A DNA stretch of 64,000 nt from Micavibrio sp. UBA5572 (GTDB taxonomy: Bacteria; Pseudomonadota; Alphaproteobacteria; Micavibrionales; Micavibrionaceae). The stretch spans positions 124,001 through 188,000 of the forward strand of contig DIMG01000029.1 of assembly GCA_002425415.1 (NCBI GenBank), in the 5' to 3' direction. The stretch's first letter is position 1; each line of letters begins with the position of its first letter. A program made the translations under genes and the position numbers. Under the pieces are notes generated by a model. It did not search any database. It worked only from the letters and a program-made list of their open reading frames with translations, and was not told where the DNA came from. Positions 7,941 to 17,004 of this stretch are shown here, piece by piece.

Positions 7941-10235
7941 ATGGCCCTCGACTCAAAATATGAACTCGCCCATAAATCCCTCCTGCGGGACTCCCGTCCA
8001 TTGGGGGTTCGTATTTCCTCTTGGCTTGAACGCCCATCTCACTCCTTCACTATTTTCTTCTTAATGGGTATGGGATTTCATTACAACGCAACTATGACCC
8101 AATGGGCTGACATTGTCCTTCTTCTTGGCTTTCTCTATCTTATATGGTTGCGCGGCAGAGACAAAAGTCTGGCTTTTAAATTGCCGTTAGGCGCAAAATA
8201 CAAAGATAAAAATAGCCGAAGTCATGAAGCAGAAGGAATCCTTTATCTCGGTAATACAGATCCACAACGCGAAGAAGTCTGGTTCAGCAATTCGGATGCC
8301 AGAACGCACATCCTTTACCTTGGAACAACCGGTTCGGGTAAAACCGAAGGGTTGAAGTCCATGGCAGGAAATGCTTTGGCCTGGGGGTCTGGTTTTGTCT
8401 ATATTGATGGTAAAGCCGATACTGATTTATGGTCATCTTTGTCGTCTTTGGTGCGTCGTTTCGGACGGGATGATGACCTTCTTGTTTTGAACTATATGAC
8501 CGGTAACTCTGACCGGAAAGCACCATCCAATACCATGAACCCGTTTTCCAGCGGCTCTGCTTCTTACCTGACCCAATTGTTGGTGAGTTTAATGCCAGAT
8601 GCCGAAGGTGACAACGCAATGTGGAAAGAGCGTGCGGTATCCTTGATCGGTTCTTTGCTTCCGGTTTTGACGTGGCGACGGGATCATCTGGACATTCCTT
8701 TAAGTGTCGGTATCATCCGTATGAATTTAACATTAGGCAGCATCGTCAAATTATCACGTGACGAGCTTATTCCAGAGCATTTACGTCAAGGTCTAAAAGG
8801 TTACCTCGAAACTTTGCCTGGTTTTGTTGACGCTGCTTTTGATGATGAAGGTCGCGACAAACCAATGGGGCCGGATCAACCAATGATCGATACCACCACG
8901 GCAAAAACCCAACACGGCTATCTGTCGATGCAGTTTACCCGTTCCTTGCAATCCTTAGCCGATGATTACGGATATATCTTTGACTCGCTCGCTGCTGATG
9001 TTGACATGCTTGATGTCGTGTTGAACCGTCGTATCCTGATTGTTTTGATCCCTGCCCTTGAAAAATCTGCCGATGAAACAGCGAACCTTGGTAAAATTGT
9101 TGCCGCTACCCTTAAAGGGATGATGGGTGCTTCACTTGGAGCTACTGTGGAAGGTGACAGTGCTACTGTGATTGAAAACAAGCCTACCAATTCAGCAACA
9201 CCCTTTATGACTATTTTCGATGAAGTCGGTTATTATGCGGCGCAAGGTATGGCTGTTATGGCGGCGCAGGCTCGTTCCCTTGGCTTTTCGATGGTTTTTT
9301 CTGCACAGGATTTACCTGCTCTTGAAAAACGCATTAAAGAAGAAGCCAGATCGATTGCAGCGAACTGTAACATCAAAATTTTTGGGAAACTTGAAGACCC
9401 AACCCAAACCAAAGAATTTTTTGAAAAAACGGTAGGATCTTCATTCGTAACCGAAGTTTCCGGATTTGCAACACAAGCCGGTAGTATGTCCCACTCCTAT
9501 TCGGACAACATGCAGGCCAGCGTTCAAACGCGTGGTCGGGCTCAATATGATGCTGTTCGTGGATTTAAGGAAGGCCAAGCTATTATTGCATTTGGCGAAC
9601 GGGTTGTGGATGTCCGATTCTTCTACTCAAATCCAGGACACGCCAAAGCGATGCGCGTTACACGCTATGTTGCCTTGCCTCCGGTTGATGAAACTGTCCT
9701 TAAACACACACCGTCTATCACCAAACTGCGTGATTTGATGGTCAAAAAAGGCTGGACGGCCATGAAAGCAGAAGTCGCCATCCCGACATCACCAGAAATC
9801 AAAGCTTTGGTTGCAGCTACTCGATTAGCGGATACTGTTAATTCCCATCACCTTGAACGTGGAATTCTGGGATTGGTTGAAATTTACGGCCTGTCCCATT
9901 CTCTGGATCAAGCAGAAGAGCCTGTGGCGATGTCTTCCGGCTCGACCTCAGCCCAATCTTCTGCACCAAAAACCGATAGCAATGGCAATCCAATGAGCTT
10001 TTTCGGCAATACTCCACAAGAGCAAGAAAGTGAAGTTTCGGACGATGATAACGAGATTCCAACCGGATCATCATGGCAGGATTTCGTTGACCGCGCAGAA
10101 GCAGAGGTCGACCTTGATGAAGAATCCAAAACAGTTCTGGAAGACGCAGCACGTAAAGCCCGCGAGTCCATTTTCCGTTCCGATGAAGAAAAAGTCCATA
10201 CGGTCGTAAAACCGCCTGAGGAAGAAGAAAAATAA
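7941..10235 (+). CDS. dotL: DotL/IcmO-like type IV coupling ATPase
   Basis: This 764-residue protein has two N-terminal membrane helices (about residues 36-50 and 55-70) and a VirD4/TraG-type ATPase domain. Walker A is GTTGSGKT at residues 128-135. Walker B lies in FMTIFDEVGYYAAQG, followed by the sensor-like region SMVFSAQDLPALEKR. DotL recruits and energises substrates for type IVB secretion at the inner membrane. The tail after about residue 650 is acidic and low in complexity (for example SEVSDDDNE). In Legionella the DotL tail binds the adaptors DotN and IcmS/IcmW, so this tail may bind unknown adaptors. GGGAGA precedes the ATG. Confidence 0.92.
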   Translation: MALDSKYELAHKSLLRDSRPLGVRISSWLERPSHSFTIFFLMGMGFHYNATMTQWADIVLLLGFLYLIWLRGRDKSLAFKLPLGAKYKDKNSRSHEAEGILYLGNTDPQREEVWFSNSDARTHILYLGTTGSGKTEGLKSMAGNALAWGSGFVYIDGKADTDLWSSLSSLVRRFGRDDDLLVLNYMTGNSDRKAPSNTMNPFSSGSASYLTQLLVSLMPDAEGDNAMWKERAVSLIGSLLPVLTWRRDHLDIPLSVGIIRMNLTLGSIVKLSRDELIPEHLRQGLKGYLETLPGFVDAAFDDEGRDKPMGPDQPMIDTTTAKTQHGYLSMQFTRSLQSLADDYGYIFDSLAADVDMLDVVLNRRILIVLIPALEKSADETANLGKIVAATLKGMMGASLGATVEGDSATVIENKPTNSATPFMTIFDEVGYYAAQGMAVMAAQARSLGFSMVFSAQDLPALEKRIKEEARSIAANCNIKIFGKLEDPTQTKEFFEKTVGSSFVTEVSGFATQAGSMSHSYSDNMQASVQTRGRAQYDAVRGFKEGQAIIAFGERVVDVRFFYSNPGHAKAMRVTRYVALPPVDETVLKHTPSITKLRDLMVKKGWTAMKAEVAIPTSPEIKALVAATRLADTVNSHHLERGILGLVEIYGLSHSLDQAEEPVAMSSGSTSAQSSAPKTDSNGNPMSFFGNTPQEQESEVSDDDNEIPTGSSWQDFVDRAEAEVDLDEESKTVLEDAARKARESIFRSDEEKVHTVVKPPEEEEK

Positions 10236-10960
10236 TGAAACAATATAATCCGCAAAATGGTAGTGCCATCATCTATGTCTTTGTCGGAGTCATTCTGTTC
10301 GCAATTCTGGCGATAACATTTTCACGCGGGATGCGACAAACCACAGGGGATGTCGATAGCAAGACGGCCAAGGTTGGCGCAACAGAAATCATTGAATACG
10401 CAAAAGCTATTGATCGTTCAGTCAACAGAATGTTATTGAACCAAATATCAGAAGCCGATATCGGATTTACCAACAGCACAACGACTTTGAGTGGGACAGG
10501 CGCGGCTCTCTACACTGGCAACCCGAATTGTGCCACGGCTACTTGTCAGGTCTTCGATCCCACTGGTGGTAAAATCAATCCACGCCCCGTGTCATCTTCG
10601 TATGTTCTTGACAATGCAACGATGGGCGCTCTGAACCCCATGTCCGGAGGGATTTTTCCCAATGTTGTCATTATTGATTCTTTGGGAACAGCAAATCCTG
10701 ATCTGGTTCTTTCTTTTTATGGCTTAAAGCCAGCAGTTTGTGCGGCTATTAATGATGCTTTTAACATACAAAATCCAAGCGGACTGCCTCCAACCGAAGA
10801 TGCCACTGCTGCTGGTGATATGTTTACCGGTGACTTTATATCCGCAACAACTGTTGGTGATGGCGTAGCTGATTTGGCTGGCAAAACAGATTTTTGCTAT
10901 AAATTCTCAGGCTCGAGCCCTACTCTTTACGTCTATCAGCATGTTTTGATTATTCGTTAG
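10235..10960 (+). CDS. pilin-like (GspK/PilX-like) protein, last gene of dotM-dotL cluster
   Basis: This 241-residue protein begins with a short polar leader ending in Gly9, then a hydrophobic helix SAIIYVFVGVILFAILAIT (about residues 10-28). This resembles a type III (prepilin) signal in which the usual Glu5 is missing, as in GspK and PilX minor pilins. The rest is a soluble periplasmic or surface domain with four cysteines (two in NCATATCQ, one in PAVCAA, one in DFCYKF) that could form disulfides. Its ATG overlaps the dotL TAA by one base, and GAGGAAG lies within the dotL end, so it is coupled to dotL. A pilin-like subunit in a type IVB locus recalls the thin pilus of IncI plasmids. The exact role is unknown. 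Confidence 0.65.
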   Translation: MKQYNPQNGSAIIYVFVGVILFAILAITFSRGMRQTTGDVDSKTAKVGATEIIEYAKAIDRSVNRMLLNQISEADIGFTNSTTTLSGTGAALYTGNPNCATATCQVFDPTGGKINPRPVSSSYVLDNATMGALNPMSGGIFPNVVIIDSLGTANPDLVLSFYGLKPAVCAAINDAFNIQNPSGLPPTEDATAAGDMFTGDFISATTVGDGVADLAGKTDFCYKFSGSSPTLYVYQHVLIIR

Positions 10961-10962
10961 GA

Positions 10963-12726
10963 TTACATCCGGTCAGGAATTTTTATTCCGACAAGATCCA
11001 GAAGCAATTCCAGTTGGCACAACACCATGTGTGATATTTCTAACCAACCTTGCTTTTTGACCTCGTCAGATTCCGAAAGTATATGTGTGTTGCCGTAAAA
11101 GGAACTGAAAGCTTGTGCCAATTTATAAGTGTGGTCACACAAAACATGAGGCGTATAATTCCGCGCAGCAATATCGATGACCTGTGGCAGTTCAATCAAG
11201 GTTAAAATCACATTGCGTCCGGCATCGTCCGGTTTGATTGTGATTTGTGGATTTTGTTTATAGCCCGCTTTATCAAGCAATGATTTGATACGAACCGCTT
11301 GATATAAAAGATAAGGTCCTGTTTTCCCTTCAAAACTTGTCATGCGATCCAGATCAAAAATATAATCGGCGGAAAAGCTGTTTTGCAAGTCAGCAAATTT
11401 GATCGCAGCGATTGCGACTTTCGATGCAATATCATCTTTTTCGTCTTGCGACAGGTCTTGTGCGGCTTGGGCTTCTTCCAAACGCTGCATGGCTTTTTCA
11501 TGCCCCATGGCGATTAAATCTTCAAGTTTCAAGACCCCGCCAGAGCGTGTTTTAAAGGGCTTACCGTCCGAACCATTCATCGTACCATAACCCAAATGAG
11601 TGAGTTCTAAAGATTCAGGGGCGATTCCCGTTAATTTGGCGGCGCGAAAAACCTGTTCAAAATGAAGGGATTGGCGTTTATCAACAATATATAAAATACG
11701 TGACGGATTATAATTCTTGATCCGTTCGACAATCGTTGCCAAGTCGGTCGTCCCATATAAAACCCCGCCATCCCGTTTGTATAAAATAAGCGGCGGGTAT
11801 TCTTTGTTATCATCATTTTTTTTAATATGAACAACTGTCGCGCCATCATCTTTGACTGCATAACTGCGTTTGGTCAGGTCATCCACCATCGGTGAGATCA
11901 GGTCATGGACATCAGTTTCCCCTTTCCACAAATCAAAATGCACATTGAGCGCAGAAAAATTGCGTTTCATTGATTGCAGAGAAATCGTGACGAAATGTTT
12001 CCAAAGAGCATGGTATCCAGGCCGCTTATTTTGCAAATCGACTGTTGCCGCGCGAGATAATTCAAGGCGTGTTTCATCGGTTTTGCACAAAGCCGATACA
12101 CGCGGGTAAATTTCTTCCAGATCATCCATCGTGACAGGCGATTCTGATGGATACTCTCCAGTAAAAGATTCATCAAAATAAACCCAGTCAGGATGCACAA
12201 GTTGCAGTTCGGAAATCATCATTCCCATCTGGGTTCCCCAGTCACCCATGTGAATATCTCCGATAGTATTATGACCGGAAAATTTTAAAATACGGCGGAT
12301 AGAATCTCCGATAATGCTTGATCGCAAATGCCCGACATGCATGGGCTTTGCAACATTAGGCCCGCCGTAATCCAATAGAATGGTTTCACTCTTTGATATT
12401 TTATCAACACCACATCTTTGATCGGCACTGATGGATGAAATATATTTTCCCAGTTCAAGATCGGTCAAGGTCAGGTTAATAAATCCAGGGCCTGCGATTT
12501 CGACTTTTGAAAACATAAGGTTGGCTTGTAATTTCGGTACAATGGATTCGGCGACAGCGCGTGGATTTTTCTTGGCTGCTTTGGCAGCCGCCATTGCTCC
12601 GTTACATTGAAACTGTGCCAAATCTGGGCGGTCAGACACACCAACACGCCCGAATGCTTTATCCAATCCCTCGGATTCAAAGGCTTGTCCGACAATGTCA
12701 GAAAGTTTATTTAACAATGATGTCAT
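10963..12726 (-). CDS. argS: arginyl-tRNA synthetase
   Basis: This 587-residue class I aminoacyl-tRNA synthetase charges tRNA-Arg. It has the ArgS N-terminal additional domain (about residues 1-105), the HIGH-type signature NVAKPMHVGHLRSS (about 115-128), a KMSKS-like segment DGKPFKTRSG, and a C-terminal DALR anticodon-binding domain (about 465-587). The start at 12726 is preceded by AAAGGGT; the open frame further upstream is not homologous. The gene converges with the pilin-like gene, leaving two bases between stop codons and no visible terminator. Confidence 0.95.
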   Translation of the reverse strand: MTSLLNKLSDIVGQAFESEGLDKAFGRVGVSDRPDLAQFQCNGAMAAAKAAKKNPRAVAESIVPKLQANLMFSKVEIAGPGFINLTLTDLELGKYISSISADQRCGVDKISKSETILLDYGGPNVAKPMHVGHLRSSIIGDSIRRILKFSGHNTIGDIHMGDWGTQMGMMISELQLVHPDWVYFDESFTGEYPSESPVTMDDLEEIYPRVSALCKTDETRLELSRAATVDLQNKRPGYHALWKHFVTISLQSMKRNFSALNVHFDLWKGETDVHDLISPMVDDLTKRSYAVKDDGATVVHIKKNDDNKEYPPLILYKRDGGVLYGTTDLATIVERIKNYNPSRILYIVDKRQSLHFEQVFRAAKLTGIAPESLELTHLGYGTMNGSDGKPFKTRSGGVLKLEDLIAMGHEKAMQRLEEAQAAQDLSQDEKDDIASKVAIAAIKFADLQNSFSADYIFDLDRMTSFEGKTGPYLLYQAVRIKSLLDKAGYKQNPQITIKPDDAGRNVILTLIELPQVIDIAARNYTPHVLCDHTYKLAQAFSSFYGNTHILSESDEVKKQGWLEISHMVLCQLELLLDLVGIKIPDRM

Positions 12727-12802
12727 TTTTACCCTTTTATTTACTCCCCACAAAACCACGAAAAACACAAGGACTTACAAATTTTTCCTCGTGCATTTCC
12801 CT

Positions 12803-13285
12803 CTACTCATTTAGTCCTATAATGAAACTATCTAGTGTTTCCCCATATTCCAATAAGGGATCTGTATCATGAGAAAATCCAAAATGATTATAGTATGAAA
12901 TAGCACCCTCATTCTCTTTCACAACATTCCATTGGATATAACAGCATTCCTTTTCTGTTGCTCTCTTGTGCATTTCTCTCATCAGAGCTTTTGCAATTCC
13001 ATTATTCCTAGATAATGGATCAACATACATTCCCTTGAATGACAAAAATGGTGCTGCTTTATATGGGGAAGCTCCAAAAAAATACAAAACCATACCAACA
13101 TATTGTCCATTGCTTTGGGCAATGAGTCCCTTCAGAATCGTATCTGGAGCGCATAACATATTTTTAAATTTTTCAAAATCACTCTCTATGAATTTCTCTG
13201 TTCCTTGCTCCTTACATAAGGACTGAAACATATCCCACGCAACCTTCACATTCTCAGCATCTATGTTCTTAATATAAACAGTCAT
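12803..13285 (-). CDS. GNAT-family N-acetyltransferase
   Basis: This 160-residue protein has the GNAT fold. Strand 4 with motif A is LSFKGMYVDPLSRNNGIAKAL (about residues 83-103), where R/N-N-G-I-A is the acetyl-CoA pyrophosphate loop, and motif B is ISYYNHFGF (about 132-140). The substrate is unknown. The gene is clearly richer in A+T than its neighbours: two hand-counted 60-base stretches (12841-12960) give about 32% and 38% GC, against 55% in a stretch of gyrB (13561-13620). That suggests later acquisition. It lies between gyrB and argS on the same strand. Confidence 0.82.
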   Translation of the reverse strand: MTVYIKNIDAENVKVAWDMFQSLCKEQGTEKFIESDFEKFKNMLCAPDTILKGLIAQSNGQYVGMVLYFFGASPYKAAPFLSFKGMYVDPLSRNNGIAKALMREMHKRATEKECCYIQWNVVKENEGAISYYNHFGFSHDTDPLLEYGETLDSFIIGLNE

Positions 13286-13306
13286 AAATCATATTTTCTA
13301 ACCAGA

Positions 13307-15751
13307 TTACGCATCAATATTAGTTGCTTTAAGAGCGTTTTGTTGAATGAAGTCGCGGCGTGGTTCAACAACATCGCCCATCAGTGTCGAGAAAATATCG
13401 TTGGCTTCGACTGCGTCATCAATTTTCACCTGCAATAAAGTACGGGCTTCGGGATCAAGTGTTGTTTCCCACAATTGTTCAGGGTTCATTTCCCCAAGAC
13501 CTTTGTATCGCTGAATTTGCAAGCCTTTCCGCGCATATTCCAAAACAGAGTTGAACAAATTCATAGGCCCTGTCACCGTTGCAACTTCTTTTCCTTTGGC
13601 TGCAAGCTTTCCTGCGCCGGAGAAATTCTCGTTGACCCACGACATTAAACCTTGAACACGAACAGCATCAGGAGAATTGATTGATTCCGATCCAAGACGA
13701 ATGGTTTCGGTCACACCGCGCATCGTGCGCATCAATTTATAGCCTTCCCCTTCTTCAAACGAAACAGACCAGCCTTTTTCATTGAGCGATGCCATTTCAT
13801 TCAAGCGAAGTGTCAGGATTTTTGCAACTTGAGTTCCCTTTTCTTCATCTTTTAGTGCAGAGGAATCATATACTCCACTGACAGCTGCTTGTTCAACCAG
13901 ATAAGGATTGCCGACACGAACATTCAAATTATGCATTGCCATTTTTATCGAACGGGCTTTTTGAACCAAATCAAGAAAGTCACGTCCTGCGCGTGCAACC
14001 CCTCTGTGATCTGTAAATATCATTTCTTCGGATGCGGCTTCAAGCAAGTAGTATTCCAAAGCAGGATCGTCTTTCAAATATAATTCACCGGAATTTCCAC
14101 GTTTCACCTTATAAAGAGGAGGCTGGGCAATAAATAAATATCCCCGTGAAATAATTTCCGGCATATAGCGATAAAAGAACGTCAACAGCAAAGTCCGAAT
14201 GTGGGATCCGTCAACGTCCGCATCAGTCATGATAATAATTTTGTGATAACGGATTTTATCGACATTAAGTTCGTCGTGAATTCCAGTTCCCAAAGCGGTA
14301 ATCAGCGTTCCCAATTCTTGCGACCCTAAAATTTTATCAAGGCGAGCACGTTCAACGTTGAGGATTTTACCACGCAATGGAAGAATGGCCTGATTTTTAC
14401 GGTTACGACCTTGCTTAGCCGATCCACCAGCTGAGTCCCCTTCCACGATAAATATTTCGGATTGAGCCGGGTCTTTTTCTTGACAATCCGCCAATTTACC
14501 CGGCAGGTTGGAAATATCCATCACGCCCTTGCGCCGCGAAAGTTCTCGCGCTCTACGCGCTGCCTCGCGAGCAGAAGCGGCATCGATCATTTTCGAAATA
14601 ATTTTTTTGGCTTCGGCCGGATGCTCTTCCAACCATGTTCCAACGCCGTCCACAATGGCTTGTTCCACCACCGGACGAACTTCGGATGACACTAATTTAT
14701 CTTTGGTTTGTGAAGAGAATTTCGGATCCGGCACTTTGACGGACAAAACACAGGTCAAACCTTCGCGCATATCCTCGCCAGAAACGTTTAAATCTTTGGC
14801 TTTTTTTGTCAGGCCATTTTCTTCGGCATACTTGGTAATCAAGCGCGTTAAGGCACCACGAAAGCCAGCCAAGTGAGTCCCGCCATCCCGTTGTGGAATG
14901 TTATTGGTAAAGCACAACATGGTTTCGTGATAGGAATCCGTCCATTCCATTGCTGCTTCGACAGTGATGCTGCCATTGCTGAAATTTACGGGCACTGACG
15001 GAAGAAATATGGCGGTTTTGTTGCGATTCAGATATCGAACAAAGCTTTCTATTCCACCTTCATAATGCAGGCGCGATTCAAGTGGCTCTTCTCCGCGCTC
15101 ATCACGCAGCAAAATGTTGACACCAGAATTCAGGAAAGCCAATTCACGCAGGCGATCCTGCAAGGTAGAAAATTCAAATTCGGTAATTGCAAAAACATCG
15201 GGAGACGGCAAGAAAGTAATTTCAGTGCCATTGCGCCCCGCATGTGGCTTTACCTGCTTAAGAGGAGATTCAACCTCACCGTTTTTGAAGCGAACGAACC
15301 ATTCATAGCCTTCGCGCCAAATACGCAAATCCAAATGGTTGGACAATGCATTAACAACTGAAACACCCACACCGTGAAGCCCACCCGAAACCTTGTAGGA
15401 ATTCTGGTCAAACTTTCCACCAGCGTGAAGCTTAGTCATGATGACTTCGGCTGCCGATACGCCTTCTTCGGAGTGAATTCCGACAGGAATACCACGACCA
15501 TTATCACGCACAGTTACCGATCCATCCGCATTGATCTGAACCAGAATTTCGTCGCAATGTCCCGCCAAAGTTTCGTCAATCGCATTGTCCACGACTTCAT
15601 ACACCATGTGATGCAACCCTGTGCCATCATCGGTATCCCCGATATACATTCCAGGGCGCTTGCGAACAGCATCTAGGCCGCGCAAAACCTTAATGGAATC
15701 AGCTCCATAGGCGGGGGAAATATTTTCGCTTTTTGCGGCGTTTTCTGACAT
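13307..15751 (-). CDS. gyrB: DNA gyrase subunit B
   Basis: This 814-residue ATPase subunit of gyrase has the GHKL motifs EVVDNAIDE and DNGRGIPVG, the RKRPGMYIGDT signature near the start, a transducer domain, the TOPRIM segment FIVEGDSAGGSAKQGR with DADVDGSHI, and the C-terminal QRYKGLGEMNPEQLWETT. Together with GyrA (not in the window) it introduces negative supercoils. The start at 15751 is chosen because MSENAAKS matches typical GyrB starts and AAGGA lies upstream. It is the last gene of the dnaN-recF-gyrB run. A second, distinct paralog (parE) occurs at 47950. Confidence 0.97.
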   Translation of the reverse strand: MSENAAKSENISPAYGADSIKVLRGLDAVRKRPGMYIGDTDDGTGLHHMVYEVVDNAIDETLAGHCDEILVQINADGSVTVRDNGRGIPVGIHSEEGVSAAEVIMTKLHAGGKFDQNSYKVSGGLHGVGVSVVNALSNHLDLRIWREGYEWFVRFKNGEVESPLKQVKPHAGRNGTEITFLPSPDVFAITEFEFSTLQDRLRELAFLNSGVNILLRDERGEEPLESRLHYEGGIESFVRYLNRNKTAIFLPSVPVNFSNGSITVEAAMEWTDSYHETMLCFTNNIPQRDGGTHLAGFRGALTRLITKYAEENGLTKKAKDLNVSGEDMREGLTCVLSVKVPDPKFSSQTKDKLVSSEVRPVVEQAIVDGVGTWLEEHPAEAKKIISKMIDAASAREAARRARELSRRKGVMDISNLPGKLADCQEKDPAQSEIFIVEGDSAGGSAKQGRNRKNQAILPLRGKILNVERARLDKILGSQELGTLITALGTGIHDELNVDKIRYHKIIIMTDADVDGSHIRTLLLTFFYRYMPEIISRGYLFIAQPPLYKVKRGNSGELYLKDDPALEYYLLEAASEEMIFTDHRGVARAGRDFLDLVQKARSIKMAMHNLNVRVGNPYLVEQAAVSGVYDSSALKDEEKGTQVAKILTLRLNEMASLNEKGWSVSFEEGEGYKLMRTMRGVTETIRLGSESINSPDAVRVQGLMSWVNENFSGAGKLAAKGKEVATVTGPMNLFNSVLEYARKGLQIQRYKGLGEMNPEQLWETTLDPEARTLLQVKIDDAVEANDIFSTLMGDVVEPRRDFIQQNALKATNIDA

Positions 15752-15869
15752 CTGATTTTCATCCTTCAGCAGCTTTAAAAACATTGATTTTCTGCTATTT
15801 TTAATAGAATAATTGTTATAGCACAGACCATTCCAAAGACCAAAGGAAAAGCCAGAAAACACTCAATTT

Positions 15870-16994
15870 TCAGTGCTGTTTTTTTGTCACAAAATGACCG
15901 GATTCTATGGCGCAAAAAGAAGCCGCTTGCCCTATTCCCGAAAACACTTCATCTTCTGTTCCGGTCATCCAGACTTGCCCGCCGATATGGGATAATAAGT
16001 CATATAACGCCCCTCTCCGACCTTGATCGAGATGCGCTGCCACTTCATCAAGCAACAAGATTGGTGGACTGCCCCGTTCTGCGTTTACCAAATCGGCATG
16101 TGCCAAAACAATGCCGATCAAAAGGGCTTTTTGCTCCCCTGTCGAACAATCATAAGCCGGCATATTTTTTTCGCGATAAGATACTGTAAAATCCGTGCGG
16201 TGAATGCCCGCCGCTGCACCACCCGTTACGGCATCTTCGTCACGCATTTTCAACAAAAGAATTTTGTAGGCCTCTTCTGTTTCCAAAGCTGATTTTTTAT
16301 GCATTTCCTGCTCCAAAAATCCATTTAGTCCGAGATCAGAAACCGGAAAATCTTTGGATGGGCGATGGTTACAAACCTGCTGCAAACGGTCAACAAAATC
16401 AATCCGCGCCGCCGCCACCGCCACGCCGCTTTCTGCCATTTGAGTTTCAAGAGATGTTAACCAGACCGGATTGGCGCGGCCTTCTTTCAGTAATTTTGAA
16501 CGCTGTGCCAAGGCGTTTTCAAATCGCGTGATGCGACCTGCATGACCACCATCAAAAGAAAACACCATACGATCCAAAAACCGCCGCCGCGCAGAGGACG
16601 CATCGATAAACAAACGATCCATTTGCGGAGTCAGCCACAGGCATGAAAAATATTCCAATAATAAGCTCTGGCTTTTGGCGGGTTCACCTTGAATATGAAC
16701 CAATCTTTTGTTTTTTACCGGATCTTTGGATGTGCCAACCGTTATTGATCCAAAACTGGTGTTAATTTGTGCCGAAACACCCCATGGCACGCGCATTTCA
16801 CGATTTTGAAAATCCGGCAAATCTGCGCTGCGCAGGCCTTTTCCCGGGGAGAGAAGAGAAATAGCTTCGAGAATATTTGTTTTTCCTGCGCCATTTTCGC
16901 CCGTCAGCACAACAAAGGACGAGGCCAATCCAGACAGACAGGCCTCGTTATACGAGCGGAAATTCCGCAATCTGATTTCGGTGATGGCAGTCAT
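15870..16994 (-). CDS. recF: RecF recombination mediator ATPase
   Basis: This 374-residue SMC-like ATPase starts with ITEIRLRNFRSY, has Walker A GENGAGKTNILEA (about residues 31-43), an ABC-type signature STGEQKALLIGI (about 286-297) and Walker B PPILLLDEVAAHLD. RecF, with RecO and RecR, loads RecA at single-strand gaps. It follows dnaN by only a few bases, with GGGGTG just ahead of the ATG at 16994; a GTG one codon earlier is an alternative. The length is normal for the family. Confidence 0.95.
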   Translation of the reverse strand: MTAITEIRLRNFRSYNEACLSGLASSFVVLTGENGAGKTNILEAISLLSPGKGLRSADLPDFQNREMRVPWGVSAQINTSFGSITVGTSKDPVKNKRLVHIQGEPAKSQSLLLEYFSCLWLTPQMDRLFIDASSARRRFLDRMVFSFDGGHAGRITRFENALAQRSKLLKEGRANPVWLTSLETQMAESGVAVAAARIDFVDRLQQVCNHRPSKDFPVSDLGLNGFLEQEMHKKSALETEEAYKILLLKMRDEDAVTGGAAAGIHRTDFTVSYREKNMPAYDCSTGEQKALLIGIVLAHADLVNAERGSPPILLLDEVAAHLDQGRRGALYDLLSHIGGQVWMTGTEDEVFSGIGQAASFCAIESGHFVTKKQH

Positions 16995-17004
16995 CACACC
17001 CCGA

